A stretch of DNA of 64,000 bases from Oscillospiraceae bacterium (GTDB lineage Bacteria > Bacillota > Clostridia > UBA1212), in the NCBI GenBank assembly GCA_015069195.1, contig SVJA01000010.1, forward strand, positions 1-64,000. Direction: 5' to 3'. The translations under genes and the position numbers were made by a program. Shown one piece after another: positions 53,603 through 61,952 of the stretch. Below the pieces are notes generated by a model that was not told where the DNA came from, made no database searches, and saw nothing but the letters and a program-made list of their open reading frames with translations. The stretch's first letter is position 1; each line of letters starts with the position of its first letter.

Positions 53603-54832
53603 TTAAATGTATGCAATAAGTTCTGATCTTTTTATAGACCCGGTTTTGTTCTTTGCCATTGATATAAGAGACTTAACCGTAGACTTTGAGATGTTGAGTC
53701 GTTCTGCAATCTCGCTGTCAGATAAGCCGAACAACGCAAGTCTTACGACTTCTCGCTCACGCATGGTAATAGCAGTAGTCACATTGTTATCAAGTACTTT
53801 GTTATGTATTGTAACCCATCCTTCATGTAGCTGTCTGTGCAAAGTCTTTACTTTTTTCAGAGCATCTTCACTTACAAGTGCTAAACGCTCATCAAGCAAA
53901 TAACCAAGCTGTCTTCGGTGTTCTACCAATGTACCCAAAAAACCATCAGCAAGTGCAATCGTAATAGCCTTATCGATTTGCATAACTGCCATATCCTGAT
54001 TTCCGCTGTTTTTATAAGTAATCGCAGCCAAAAGTCTCATGTAAAGCTCTGCCATAACAGTTTTATCAACAACAGCCTGTGTTATAAAAGGCTCTACAAT
54101 GTGCGGCAACATATTTATAATACCCATTCGTTCCACACCGCTTTGCTGTCGTTTTTCCATAGCGACTTCCTGTGCAAAAGTCATGAGATACTTTACATAG
54201 TACATTCTCGCAACCGGATGTGCATCTGCAGGCAAATTCAAAAAACTGCCCCTTTTAAACCACTCGGGAAATTCTTTTGTATCACGTATATCAAGATTTA
54301 TAACCGATAGTGAAAGATCCAATATATCTCTGTCAATATCATTACGGCACGGAGCTTCGCAAATATGAAGTTTTGCCTTTTTCCAAAGATCAATATCACC
54401 TTTCCACAAAGCACACATTGCAAGCAATACACCGCCTGCAATTATCGCATAGAAGCCTGTATGATTTTCTAAAAAGTAGTTTGCGTACGCATAAACTTTA
54501 TCGATTTCTCCGCGGCTGTATGCGATTTCCGCTAAATATAACGCTTTTGCCTCTTGGTGACCGTCTAGTTTTTTCGCACATTCATCTGCGTTTCCTATCT
54601 CATCATAAATGTCTGTCATATCAAGGAAAGGAGTTTTTCTCGGCATCTTCAGATTCGGGCTGAACGTTTGATTTTTATTCTTTTTAGACGGGTACTCTGC
54701 ATCCAACGGTATCATCCAAGTGCGTTCCCAAAGCTGTGCACCTACGATATCGCCTTTTTTACAAAGTTCCTGAACCCGGCGCGGAGTAACCCCCCACTTC
54801 TCTGCCGCTTGTTTTACTGTCATTTTGCCCAT
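53603..54832 (-). CDS. Regulator with excisionase/MerR-like N-terminus, helical repeats and LuxR-type HTH
   Basis: A 409-residue protein. Residues ~4-45 (MTVKQAAEKWGVTPRRVQEL, then a wing with TWMIPLDAEYP) form an excisionase/MerR-like winged helix. The middle ~300 residues are helical and TPR-like (GHQEAKALYLAEIAYSRGEI, NSGNQDMAVMQIDKAI). The last ~55 residues are a LuxR/GerE helix-turn-helix (MREREVVRLALFGLSDSEIA, KSTVKSLISMAKNKTG). Having DNA-binding domains at both ends is unusual. ATG 54832 is used for its GGAG spacing. Two palindromic operators lie in its promoter, and it sits directly upstream of the adhesin operon in the same direction, so it may control itself and the adhesin. Confidence 0.85.
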   Translation of the reverse strand: MGKMTVKQAAEKWGVTPRRVQELCKKGDIVGAQLWERTWMIPLDAEYPSKKNKNQTFSPNLKMPRKTPFLDMTDIYDEIGNADECAKKLDGHQEAKALYLAEIAYSRGEIDKVYAYANYFLENHTGFYAIIAGGVLLAMCALWKGDIDLWKKAKLHICEAPCRNDIDRDILDLSLSVINLDIRDTKEFPEWFKRGSFLNLPADAHPVARMYYVKYLMTFAQEVAMEKRQQSGVERMGIINMLPHIVEPFITQAVVDKTVMAELYMRLLAAITYKNSGNQDMAVMQIDKAITIALADGFLGTLVEHRRQLGYLLDERLALVSEDALKKVKTLHRQLHEGWVTIHNKVLDNNVTTAITMREREVVRLALFGLSDSEIAERLNISKSTVKSLISMAKNKTGSIKRSELIAYI

Positions 54833-54850
54833 ATGCATACTCCTCTTTTC

Positions 54851-54908
54851 TTCGTTTAAACGAAGTGTTTGTCTTATAAATTATACTTCGTTCGAACGAA
54901 ATCGTCAA
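54851..54908 (-). promoter_or_regulatory. Promoter with twin palindromic operators
   Basis: On the complement, TTGACG (54903-54908) and TATAAT (54880-54885) are spaced by 17 bases. A perfect palindrome TTCGTTCGAACGAA (54887-54900) fills the spacer. A near-identical one, TTCGTTTAAACGAA (54851-54864), lies about 10-20 bases after the predicted start. Their centres are 36 bases apart. This is a classical layout for repression by a dimeric regulator. Confidence 0.85.
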
Positions 54909-54973
54909 GGAATTCAAAAAATTTGCCGCAGTCAAATATACTTTTAATATTTCAACTGCGACATTTAACTTTA

Positions 54974-55687
54974 TCATTTATTCAACCCATCAATATACGC
55001 AATCAACTCTTCAAACGAGCCCTGCGGATACTTTGATATGTCTGCGTCGGTCCTGTTTATAAGGCAATCAGTAAGCAAAAAAACTTTCATGCCCAGTTTT
55101 TCAGCAACCATATCATCGTGCACATCGTTGCCTACCATAAGACACTCTTCAGGAGTTACACCCAGACGCTTTGTAACATCTATATAGTAGTCAAGGTTAG
55201 GTTTACAGTAACTTGTATCTTCATAAGTCGTGACCAATTCAAACTCATCAGGACTAAGTCCGGCCCATGCTATGCGCAATTCGGTAGCAATTTCGGGGAA
55301 CAGAGGGTTCGTTGCCAATGCCACACGGAAACCTTTTTCTTTGACTTTATGTATGATCTCTGCTGCGGAAGAATTGTAGCCGCAGACATTTTTTACCTTG
55401 TCAAACTCCTGCTCGTAAAACTCTTCAAACTTCGGCATATGTGCTAAAACACCTTCACCGAGAACAGAAGCAAAAGCCTGCCAGAACATTTCTTCGTTTG
55501 TCTTTGCTCCGTCATTCTTGATCATTGCTTTTATGCCTTTCCACATTGCACTTAAAAATGCTTCCGGCTCATATCCGCACGGTGCAATTTGGGCAGCAAG
55601 TCTCGAAAAATAGTCTTTTATAAATAAATCCTGATCCATCGGCACCAAAGTTCCGTCAAGATCAAACAAAATTGTTGTTATATTCAT
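54974..55687 (-). CDS. HAD family hydrolase
   Basis: A 237-residue haloacid-dehalogenase phosphatase. Motif I is ILFDLDGTLVPMD, motif II is ALATNP, the Lys is in YCKPNLDYY and motif IV is LMVGNDVHDDM. The helical cap lies between motifs I and II. The substrate is unknown; relatives include phosphoglycolate phosphatase-like and nucleotidase enzymes. It follows the S4 protein gene at 22 bases. Confidence 0.9.
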   Translation of the reverse strand: MNITTILFDLDGTLVPMDQDLFIKDYFSRLAAQIAPCGYEPEAFLSAMWKGIKAMIKNDGAKTNEEMFWQAFASVLGEGVLAHMPKFEEFYEQEFDKVKNVCGYNSSAAEIIHKVKEKGFRVALATNPLFPEIATELRIAWAGLSPDEFELVTTYEDTSYCKPNLDYYIDVTKRLGVTPEECLMVGNDVHDDMVAEKLGMKVFLLTDCLINRTDADISKYPQGSFEELIAYIDGLNK

Positions 55688-55709
55688 TGCTTTTCTTTAC
55701 CCTTCATTA

Positions 55710-56450
55710 TCAGATATTGATTTCAATAAATGTTTTCCCTTTGCGACTTTGACCGCCTATGCCTGCAAGTGTAATCCTGCCCTTTCCGCGCAAAGTGATC
55801 ACATCACCTACTTTGACCGTGTATGACGGAGATTCTTTTTGCACCCAATTGACAAAACATAATCCGTCACGAATCATTTCCGCAGCTTGCGTTCGCGAAA
55901 TATTGAAACCATCGGAAACAATTATATCAAGTCTCATAGATGCGACCGATACGCTTAACTTCTTCGGTTCTGCCTTTTGAAAAACTATCTCATCGCAAGA
56001 CTCAACTTTTACGCCCAACCGACCGACCCGCTCAAGATTTCCAACAATATAGTCAGCTATACCGGATTCACAAATAACGATACACTCATTATCTGTAATC
56101 AATATATCTCCGATTTTCCCCCTCGATATGCCCAGTCCCAAAACAGAACCGAGAACATCACGGTGAGTAAGCTCTCCCATACGGCATCGAATCTTTACAT
56201 ACTTTATAGGATCTTCCGTTTCATAATCAAAATCTATGGGATAAAACTTTGCACGAACCCTTTCAGCATCATCATATCCTCCTATAAAATCAATACGACA
56301 CATACTCTGTAATTCTTTCATACAAAGCAACCAAGAACGCTCCGCCGGTGTAAGAAAATCCGAGAAACAAATTTTTCCTTTTTCAGCGGAACACCCAAGA
56401 TCTTTCATCCTTGAAGTAAATAATTTTTCATCACTACATGAGTCACTCAT
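55710..56450 (-). CDS. YlmH-like S4 domain RNA-binding protein
   Basis: A protein of about 246 residues. The N-terminal part (FSDFLTPAERSWL, FIGGYDDAERVRAKFYP) and middle (THRDVLGSVLGLGISRGKIGDI) match the YlmH family. The C-terminal S4 fold (MRLDIIVSDGFNISRTQAAEMI) binds RNA. YlmH proteins act on stalled ribosomes and sit near cell-division genes in many Firmicutes; here the neighbours are a HAD phosphatase and an M20 operon. ATG 56450 is preferred over the upstream GTG frame. Confidence 0.88.
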   Translation of the reverse strand: MSDSCSDEKLFTSRMKDLGCSAEKGKICFSDFLTPAERSWLLCMKELQSMCRIDFIGGYDDAERVRAKFYPIDFDYETEDPIKYVKIRCRMGELTHRDVLGSVLGLGISRGKIGDILITDNECIVICESGIADYIVGNLERVGRLGVKVESCDEIVFQKAEPKKLSVSVASMRLDIIVSDGFNISRTQAAEMIRDGLCFVNWVQKESPSYTVKVGDVITLRGKGRITLAGIGGQSRKGKTFIEINI

Positions 56451-56528
56451 AAAACAAAAGAACTTCCTTTCATAGCCAAATGAGTGTATCACATTTCAAC
56501 AAGAGGAACAACATTTTATCGAATTAAA

Positions 56529-56573
56529 ACAAATGAACGCTCCGAGAACCGAGAGTTAGGTTACCGGAGCGTT
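56529..56573 (-). terminator. Terminator of the DUF5058/M20 operon
   Basis: AACGCTCCG (56536-56544) pairs with CGGAGCGTT (56565-56573). The leftward tail is CATTTGTTTT. Confidence 0.7.
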
Positions 56574-56597
56574 TTCCTTCTAATCGTACTTTTTTCT

Positions 56598-58037
56598 TTA
56601 ACAGCTTCTCATAAGCCTTATATAAAACTCAACCGCACTTTTTGCAGTTTCTATACGAATTGCTTCATTGTTTCCGTGAATGCTTGCACGCTCTTCAGAA
56701 GTCAGATCCATCGCAGAGAAACGATATACTTTATCAGAAATTCTTCCGTAATGGCGTGAATCAGAACATTGTACCATAAGATACGGTGATACTATTGTAC
56801 CTTTCCATGTAGAAGCCACAGCAGATGCGACTTTATCCCAAGCCACACAATCAGTTTGGGAAATACGGCTAGGCTCCATTCCGTACAAAATCTCAACGTT
56901 TACGTTTTCATCGTCGATAGTTTCTCTTAAATATTCAAGAGCTTTTTCAACTCTGTCATACGGATTAAGTCTTATGTTAGAAACTATGCTCGCTTCCGGA
57001 GGTATAACATTCGGAGCCTTGCTACCGTTCATCTGTGTAAATGCTACCGTAGTTCTGACAAGTGCATTAAGCTCGCCACCAGATTTTTTACATATCATAT
57101 CCAAAACCGGATAGAACACGAACAAATTCGCAAAAATCATACGATAAAGAAATGTTGAATGTCTTCCGAGAGTATCAAACATCTTTGCCACAGGAGGTGT
57201 TATGTGTGAATCAAAAGGATTTTTCACAACATTCACACAAGCTTTTGCCAATGTGTCCACAGGAGTTTTCGGTTTCGGAGCAGATGCATGACCGCCGCTG
57301 GACTTAACTGTATACTTGACATTCATCATACCCTTTTCGGCAATTCCGACCATTCCGCACGGTGATTTTACGCCGGGGAATACATTTTCAACAACAGCGC
57401 CGCCCTCGTCGACAACCATTGAAAGTTTTATATTATTTTCTTCAAAATATGTAACTATATTTAAAGCACCGTCACCGTTTATTTCTTCTCCTCCGGAAAA
57501 CGCGAAGTACACAGTCTGTGCCGGAACAAAACCCTCTTTTATAAGATGCTCTGCCGCAAACATTATTCCGTTGAAAGTAACCTTTGTATCAAGAGTGCCT
57601 CTGCCCCATATTCTGCCGTCTTTTAAAACAGCCTCAAACGGGGGAACATCCCAGAACTCTTCATCGACAGGAACCACATCATAATGAGCCATCATAACTG
57701 CAGCTTCGCTGTCATCCTTGCCCTGCCACTTAAAAAGCAATGCTCTTTCCGGAAGTTGTTTAAACTCACAAGTCTTAAAAACTTCAGGATAGATACCGGG
57801 AAGTGCCACCACAAAAGCATCAAACTCTTCGTCATCTTCAAGAGAATGATCTTTATATGAAACAGTTTTGAAACGGACAAGTTCACGCAAATTTTCTACC
57901 GCACGATCACCGTCAAAGATCTCCTCTGTATCCGACACTTTAACATTATTTTTCGGTTTGAAGCACAAGGTCCTGATGAATATTACAGCAAGGAAAAGTG
58001 CTATCAATGCAATCAATACCCAAAACACCCAAAGCAT
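56598..58037 (-). CDS. Membrane-anchored M20 family peptidase (PM20D1-like)
   Basis: A metallopeptidase of about 479 residues with one N-terminal span (residues ~2-26). The M20 metal ligands are visible: His in MMAHYDVVPV, Asp in GRGTLDTKVT, the general base Glu pair in SGGEEINGDG, and His near the end in SIHGNNE. A lid/dimer domain contains SGGHASAPKP. Relatives include N-acyl-amino-acid hydrolase PM20D1 and carboxypeptidase S. ATG 58037 lies two bases after the stop of the upstream membrane gene. With two transporter-like genes before it, it probably hydrolyses an imported or exported peptide or N-acyl amino acid. Confidence 0.9.
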   Translation of the reverse strand: MLWVFWVLIALIALFLAVIFIRTLCFKPKNNVKVSDTEEIFDGDRAVENLRELVRFKTVSYKDHSLEDDEEFDAFVVALPGIYPEVFKTCEFKQLPERALLFKWQGKDDSEAAVMMAHYDVVPVDEEFWDVPPFEAVLKDGRIWGRGTLDTKVTFNGIMFAAEHLIKEGFVPAQTVYFAFSGGEEINGDGALNIVTYFEENNIKLSMVVDEGGAVVENVFPGVKSPCGMVGIAEKGMMNVKYTVKSSGGHASAPKPKTPVDTLAKACVNVVKNPFDSHITPPVAKMFDTLGRHSTFLYRMIFANLFVFYPVLDMICKKSGGELNALVRTTVAFTQMNGSKAPNVIPPEASIVSNIRLNPYDRVEKALEYLRETIDDENVNVEILYGMEPSRISQTDCVAWDKVASAVASTWKGTIVSPYLMVQCSDSRHYGRISDKVYRFSAMDLTSEERASIHGNNEAIRIETAKSAVEFYIRLMRSC

Positions 58038-58039
58038 TA

Positions 58040-58711
58040 TCAAAGCATTCCTTTCTTATACATCACTCTTGCGACGATAACCGTAAAGATTACACCTACG
58101 GGAACCATAATTCCGACAGTACCTGCATTAAGTGCAGGCACGAATATAAACAATGCAAGCATAAGTATTATCGGTGCTATCGAAAGCTTAAGATTCTTTG
58201 ACACAAATACAACGGCAAGACCGCCGAAAAGTGCAGGAAGTATCATGTCAAATGCAGGAATTAAAACCTTTGATTCAAGTATCGGTGTAAGCGGAACGAT
58301 GCAAATAACTCCGATGATTATTATAAGTGTTGTCACAATACTTGATACTGCAATGGATATTGTCGAAATAACTTCGCCTTCTTCGCTTGTAGCCTTAACT
58401 TCCGCTCTGTTCATCGCATCTACCGCACACGGAAGTTTCAGGTTTGAGATATTTCCCGTTACAAATGAAAGATATGTTCCGCCTGCACCGAGCATAGGTA
58501 CGTATGTAAAAATCTCAACTATTCCGACTGCCCAATACATAGGCGCAGTAGCCAGAATACCCTGCGCAAGAACTTTCCAATCGGGAACTACGCTGAATAT
58601 AATTGATACTGCTAAAGGGAATAAAAAAAGTGTAATCGCAACTATAATTCCCCATATGCGACCGTCACGATGAACACTGTCCATATATGATAAATTTGAA
58701 TTTTTTTTCAT
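58040..58711 (-). CDS. Multi-span membrane protein paired with DUF5058
   Basis: A 223-residue protein with about six spans that I cannot name with certainty. Segments include IIVAITLFLFPLAVSIIF, MYWAVGIVEIFTYVPMLGAG, and ILPALFGGLAVVFVSKNL. The central motif GAGGTYLSFVTGNISNLKLP, between spans, looks like a substrate or ion path. It is 12 bases downstream of the DUF5058 gene and just before the M20 peptidase, so the two membrane proteins likely form a hetero-oligomeric carrier. GGAGG precedes the ATG. Confidence 0.75.
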   Translation of the reverse strand: MKKNSNLSYMDSVHRDGRIWGIIVAITLFLFPLAVSIIFSVVPDWKVLAQGILATAPMYWAVGIVEIFTYVPMLGAGGTYLSFVTGNISNLKLPCAVDAMNRAEVKATSEEGEVISTISIAVSSIVTTLIIIIGVICIVPLTPILESKVLIPAFDMILPALFGGLAVVFVSKNLKLSIAPIILMLALFIFVPALNAGTVGIMVPVGVIFTVIVARVMYKKGML

Positions 58712-58723
58712 AACGATACCTCC

Positions 58724-59458
58724 TTAACCAAGCCATGCTGTTATCGGAATAGCAGCCGCCATTCCGCCTACAAGACTGAGCGGCAATGCATAATCAGTAA
58801 GCCACCTCACTTTAAGTTTTCCGGCAAGTATTCCGCAGATAGCCATTATTATCGCAGATACAAACATTACACACACAGGCACAAGACCCGAAGTGTCACC
58901 TTTAAACACTAAAGAAACGTCACAGAAAACATAACCCAAGAAGGCGGATATCATACCGAGAAACATAGCATTATTGAAAATCTCGCCCCACTTTTTATCT
59001 TTAAGACCAATATTTGACATACCGCTCTGGATTTTCTTTGTTACGAAAGGCACAAGAACAAGCCCTGCCGCAATACCTACAGTCATTACCCAGATAATTG
59101 CGGTGAATACGGATGCATCGGTAATATTTGTTCCGGCACTTAAACCTGCAGCCTCAAGAGCATTTCCCGCAGCGACTGTTTCATAAGTTATCGAACCGAT
59201 TACTGAAAGTCTGAGCCACGGAACCGCAATTCCCAAACTCTTTGAAAGTGCAACAACACCTACCAATACCGCGATCGCCGGAGCTACAGTAAATACCGCA
59301 GACGATGTTATTGTCTTTCTTACAACTTCCTTCTTTATTCCCAACTCTTTTGCTCTCTTGAGAGCCTTTACGAGAAAGAATACCGATTGTGCCATAACAA
59401 CGGCAATTATCAATCCGACGATCACAAACAAAATCGGATGATTCACACTGAATTTCAT
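58724..59458 (-). CDS. DUF5058 family membrane protein
   Basis: A 244-residue protein with about six or seven spans, matching by eye the DUF5058 family. Features are the N-terminal span followed by KRAKELGIKKEVVRKTITSS, then FTVAPAIAVLVGVVALSKSL, WLRLSVIGSITYETVAAGNA, and a C-terminal PLSLVGGMAAAIPIT. No function is established for the family that I can cite. It is the first gene of a three-gene operon with a second membrane protein and an M20 peptidase, divergent from a MarR regulator. GGAGG precedes the ATG. Confidence 0.75.
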   Translation of the reverse strand: MKFSVNHPILFVIVGLIIAVVMAQSVFFLVKALKRAKELGIKKEVVRKTITSSAVFTVAPAIAVLVGVVALSKSLGIAVPWLRLSVIGSITYETVAAGNALEAAGLSAGTNITDASVFTAIIWVMTVGIAAGLVLVPFVTKKIQSGMSNIGLKDKKWGEIFNNAMFLGMISAFLGYVFCDVSLVFKGDTSGLVPVCVMFVSAIIMAICGILAGKLKVRWLTDYALPLSLVGGMAAAIPITAWLG

Positions 59459-59600
59459 AAAATGCCTCCTCTATTTACCTGACTTCTTCTGAGCCTTTTC
59501 TACCCTCATTTTATCATTCGAAAATTTCTTTTACTTGCCGAAAAAGATTTAAAATTAGCATAATGATGATACCATAGAAGTACCGGTTTTATCAAGTTTG

Positions 59601-59629
59601 TTGACATCTCATCAATTTAGCAATATAAT
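59601..59629 (+). promoter_or_regulatory. Promoter of the MarR gene
   Basis: TTGACA (59601-59606) and TATAAT (59624-59629) are spaced by exactly 17 bases, about 35 bases before ATG 59664. This rules out the longer reading frame that begins at 59598. Confidence 0.88.
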
Positions 59630-59663
59630 TCAATCGTTAATACAAGAAAGAAGGGTTTTGGGG

Positions 59664-60122
59664 ATGACAAGACGAGGTTTTGACCGTTTTTCTTCATTAA
59701 TAAACAACATATCAAAAGAATTGCTCAAATTAAAGCTTTCCGTTATGCGTGATTACGGGCTCGGAAGTGCTCACACAGCTTGTATGAGAATTCTTTACGA
59801 TAATATTGACGGACTTACGCAAAATGAAATTTCAAAAAAAAGCGAAGTCGACAAAGCTCAGACATCAAGAGTTTTAGGCGAGCTTCTCGAAAAAAAGTAT
59901 GTTGTATCGTCTGAAACGGACAAAATTTACAACAAAATATACAAATTGACCGACGAGGGGCTTAAGATTGCAGAAGATATAAACAAACACGTCGTAGAAA
60001 TTTGTACCTTCGTCAGCGGCGATATTTCTGACGAAGAAATGGATTCGTTCTATCGTACACTTGAAAAAATCAGCAGTAGAATCGTAGATTCCGAAACTGT
60101 TTTTTTCAGTAGTAAAAAATAA
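59664..60122 (+). CDS. MarR family transcriptional regulator
   Basis: A 152-residue winged-helix regulator with the MarR core: ACMRILYDNIDGLTQNEISK, the recognition helix VDKAQTSRVLGELLEKKYV, then a wing and YKLTDEGLKIA. ATG 59664 follows AGAAGGG and lies downstream of the promoter. It is divergent from the DUF5058/M20 operon, whose start is about 200 bases away, making that operon the likely target. It is followed at 41 bases by degV. The ligand is unknown. Confidence 0.9.
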   Translation: MTRRGFDRFSSLINNISKELLKLKLSVMRDYGLGSAHTACMRILYDNIDGLTQNEISKKSEVDKAQTSRVLGELLEKKYVVSSETDKIYNKIYKLTDEGLKIAEDINKHVVEICTFVSGDISDEEMDSFYRTLEKISSRIVDSETVFFSSKK

Positions 60123-60130
60123 AATATATG

Positions 60131-60166
60131 AAAGGAGCGTACGGCTCGTCCGTACAAAATATTATG
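60131..60166 (+). promoter_or_regulatory. Ribosome binding site with hairpin in the spacer (degV)
   Basis: AAAGGAG (60131-60137) lies 26 bases before the conserved DegV start ATG (60164), too far to work in linear form. Between them GTACGG (60139-60144) and CCGTAC (60150-60155) can form a 6-base stem with a 5-base loop. Folding brings the effective spacing to 9 bases. Confidence 0.55.
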
Positions 60167-61024
60167 AGAGATTATTTGATTGTTACCGATTCGTCGGCAG
60201 ACCTTACAGCTGAGCAGATAAAAGAATTCGGAATTGCTTCGATTCCGCTGGATGTTGTAATAGACGGAAACCCTATTCCAAATGACAAGGTTGATGTAAA
60301 AGAAGTTTATGCACAACTTCGTGCAAAAAAGACAATGACAACTTCTGCTGCTACAATACAGCGTTTCACTGATTTTTTCGAAGAAATTCTGAAAGATGAT
60401 GTCGATCTTTTGTATCTCGGTTTTTCATCAGGCCTCAGCAGCACTTACAGCTCAGGAGCAGTTGCTCTAAAAAATCTTCAGGAAAAATATCCCGACAGAA
60501 AACTCTACGCAGTTGACACACTCTGCGCTTCACTTGGTCAGGGACTTTTGGTATACCATGCTTGCCAAGAAAAAGCTAAAGGAAAAACAATAGAAGAAGT
60601 AAGAGATTGGACAGAATCAAATAAGCTTAACCTTGCACACTGGTTCACTGTTGACGATTTGTTCTTCCTCAAAAGAGGCGGCAGAGTCAGCGCTACATCA
60701 GCGGTTGTCGGAACAATGCTCAGCATAAAACCAGTAATGCACATGGACAACGCCGGCAAACTCATTCCGATGGACAAAGTACGCGGCAGAAAAACATCAA
60801 TCGATGCATTGGTTGCAAAAATGAAAAACTCCACTATAAATCCGATAGATTCTCCTGTATTTATCAGCCACGGAGATTGTATCGAGGATGCAGAATATCT
60901 CGCATCAAAAATAAAGAACGAGCTTGGTATACAAGAAGTTGTTATTGGTTACGTAGGACCGGTTATCGGATCGCACTCAGGCCCCGGAACACTCGCATTG
61001 TTCTTCTTGGCAAAAGAAAGGTAA
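60164..61024 (+). CDS. DegV family fatty-acid-binding protein
   Basis: A 286-residue protein. Family features are the N-terminal LIVTDSSADLT, TSAATIQRFTDFFEE, the fatty-acid-site segments GFSSGLSSTYSSG and VDTLCASLGQGLL, and the C-terminal SGPGTLALFFL. DegV/FakB proteins present fatty acids to FakA kinase for entry to phospholipids. The start is set at ATG 60164 because homologues begin near MRDYLIVTDSS; the in-frame ATG 60128 has no ribosome site. It is probably co-transcribed with the MarR gene. Confidence 0.92.
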   Translation: MRDYLIVTDSSADLTAEQIKEFGIASIPLDVVIDGNPIPNDKVDVKEVYAQLRAKKTMTTSAATIQRFTDFFEEILKDDVDLLYLGFSSGLSSTYSSGAVALKNLQEKYPDRKLYAVDTLCASLGQGLLVYHACQEKAKGKTIEEVRDWTESNKLNLAHWFTVDDLFFLKRGGRVSATSAVVGTMLSIKPVMHMDNAGKLIPMDKVRGRKTSIDALVAKMKNSTINPIDSPVFISHGDCIEDAEYLASKIKNELGIQEVVIGYVGPVIGSHSGPGTLALFFLAKER

Positions 61025-61051
61025 TAAACAAAAATATCGCTATTATAAATA

Positions 61052-61088
61052 CCCGGGTTGCCTGCTATTAAGGCAACCCGGGCATGTT
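61052..61088. terminator. Bidirectional terminator
   Basis: CCCGGGTTGCCT (61052-61063) pairs perfectly with its complement (61071-61082), between convergent genes. It is followed by CATGTTTAT. Confidence 0.85.
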
Positions 61089-61879
61089 TATATTTCAACT
61101 ACATCTCCGCATGATATGTATTCCAAATTATTCATTTGTTTTTTCAAATATTCAAATTGTTCTTCACCGGTGCAATGGCAAGTATAATACGAAGTATCAT
61201 AGTCATTAAGAACAGTAGCCGCAGCATCCAAAAACTCCGATTTGCCATCGCTTATATCAACCTTGAAGAAATGGAAACCGCCTACCAACACATCCGGTTT
61301 TGTCCACTCCATAATATTTAATATACCTTTGTGCGAACAACCGCTTATAAGGATTCTTTTACCGTTTTCATTAATCATCAAGTATTGTTCGTGACGGAAA
61401 TCTTCTTCTATAAATTCTCCGTCAATTTTTGCAGTAAGTGCAAATACCTCAGTCTTATACATTCGCTCACATTCATTAAATGAAAACAATTCAAAGGCAT
61501 CTGAAATTTTCAAGTAATCTCCGGCAAAAACGAGATGGTTATTTTCTTCAAGCGACCGATCGATTCCTATAAATCTTGCAGAATTATCCGCATAGTGTTC
61601 TCCAAATGCATACTTACTTAAATATACCGGTGCAGTTTCATTCAGCTCCAAGAACTTTTTCAATCCGCCTCCATGGTCATAATGGCCATGCGACAACACA
61701 GCAAAATCAATACCCGGGATATCTACATCCAAATGCTGTGCATTTCTTACAAACGCATCAGTTTTGCCCATATCAAAAAGTATTTTCTTACCATTTGCTT
61801 CTATATACAAGCTCAGACCGTGTTCCGCAATAAAATCGTCATTTGCCACACGGTTCTCAGCTAAAACTTTAATTTTCAT
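61088..61879 (-). CDS. Metallo-beta-lactamase fold hydrolase (COG1237-like)
   Basis: A 263-residue soluble enzyme. The metal motif is LSHGHYDHGGG, with further ligands in ISGCSHKGILN and the late GGFHFF and TCHCTG segments. This pattern matches the COG1237 group annotated as dihydropterin-ribofuranosyl-aminobenzene-phosphate synthase-like; most members have unknown roles. It is not a classical beta-lactamase. It lies leftward of the polysaccharide-type genes, 73 bases away. Confidence 0.88.
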   Translation of the reverse strand: MKIKVLAENRVANDDFIAEHGLSLYIEANGKKILFDMGKTDAFVRNAQHLDVDIPGIDFAVLSHGHYDHGGGLKKFLELNETAPVYLSKYAFGEHYADNSARFIGIDRSLEENNHLVFAGDYLKISDAFELFSFNECERMYKTEVFALTAKIDGEFIEEDFRHEQYLMINENGKRILISGCSHKGILNIMEWTKPDVLVGGFHFFKVDISDGKSEFLDAAATVLNDYDTSYYTCHCTGEEQFEYLKKQMNNLEYISCGDVVEI

Positions 61880-61952
61880 AAAAACACCAATCTCATTATA
61901 TTTTTAAGCAAATTTTTCACATAACAGCAGTTAAATCATTCAAAATGTACTT

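Noticed and set aside
59598-59663. Upstream extension of the MarR protein
   Set aside because: The stretch contains the TTGACA and TATAAT promoter boxes, and a good ribosome site precedes ATG 59664.
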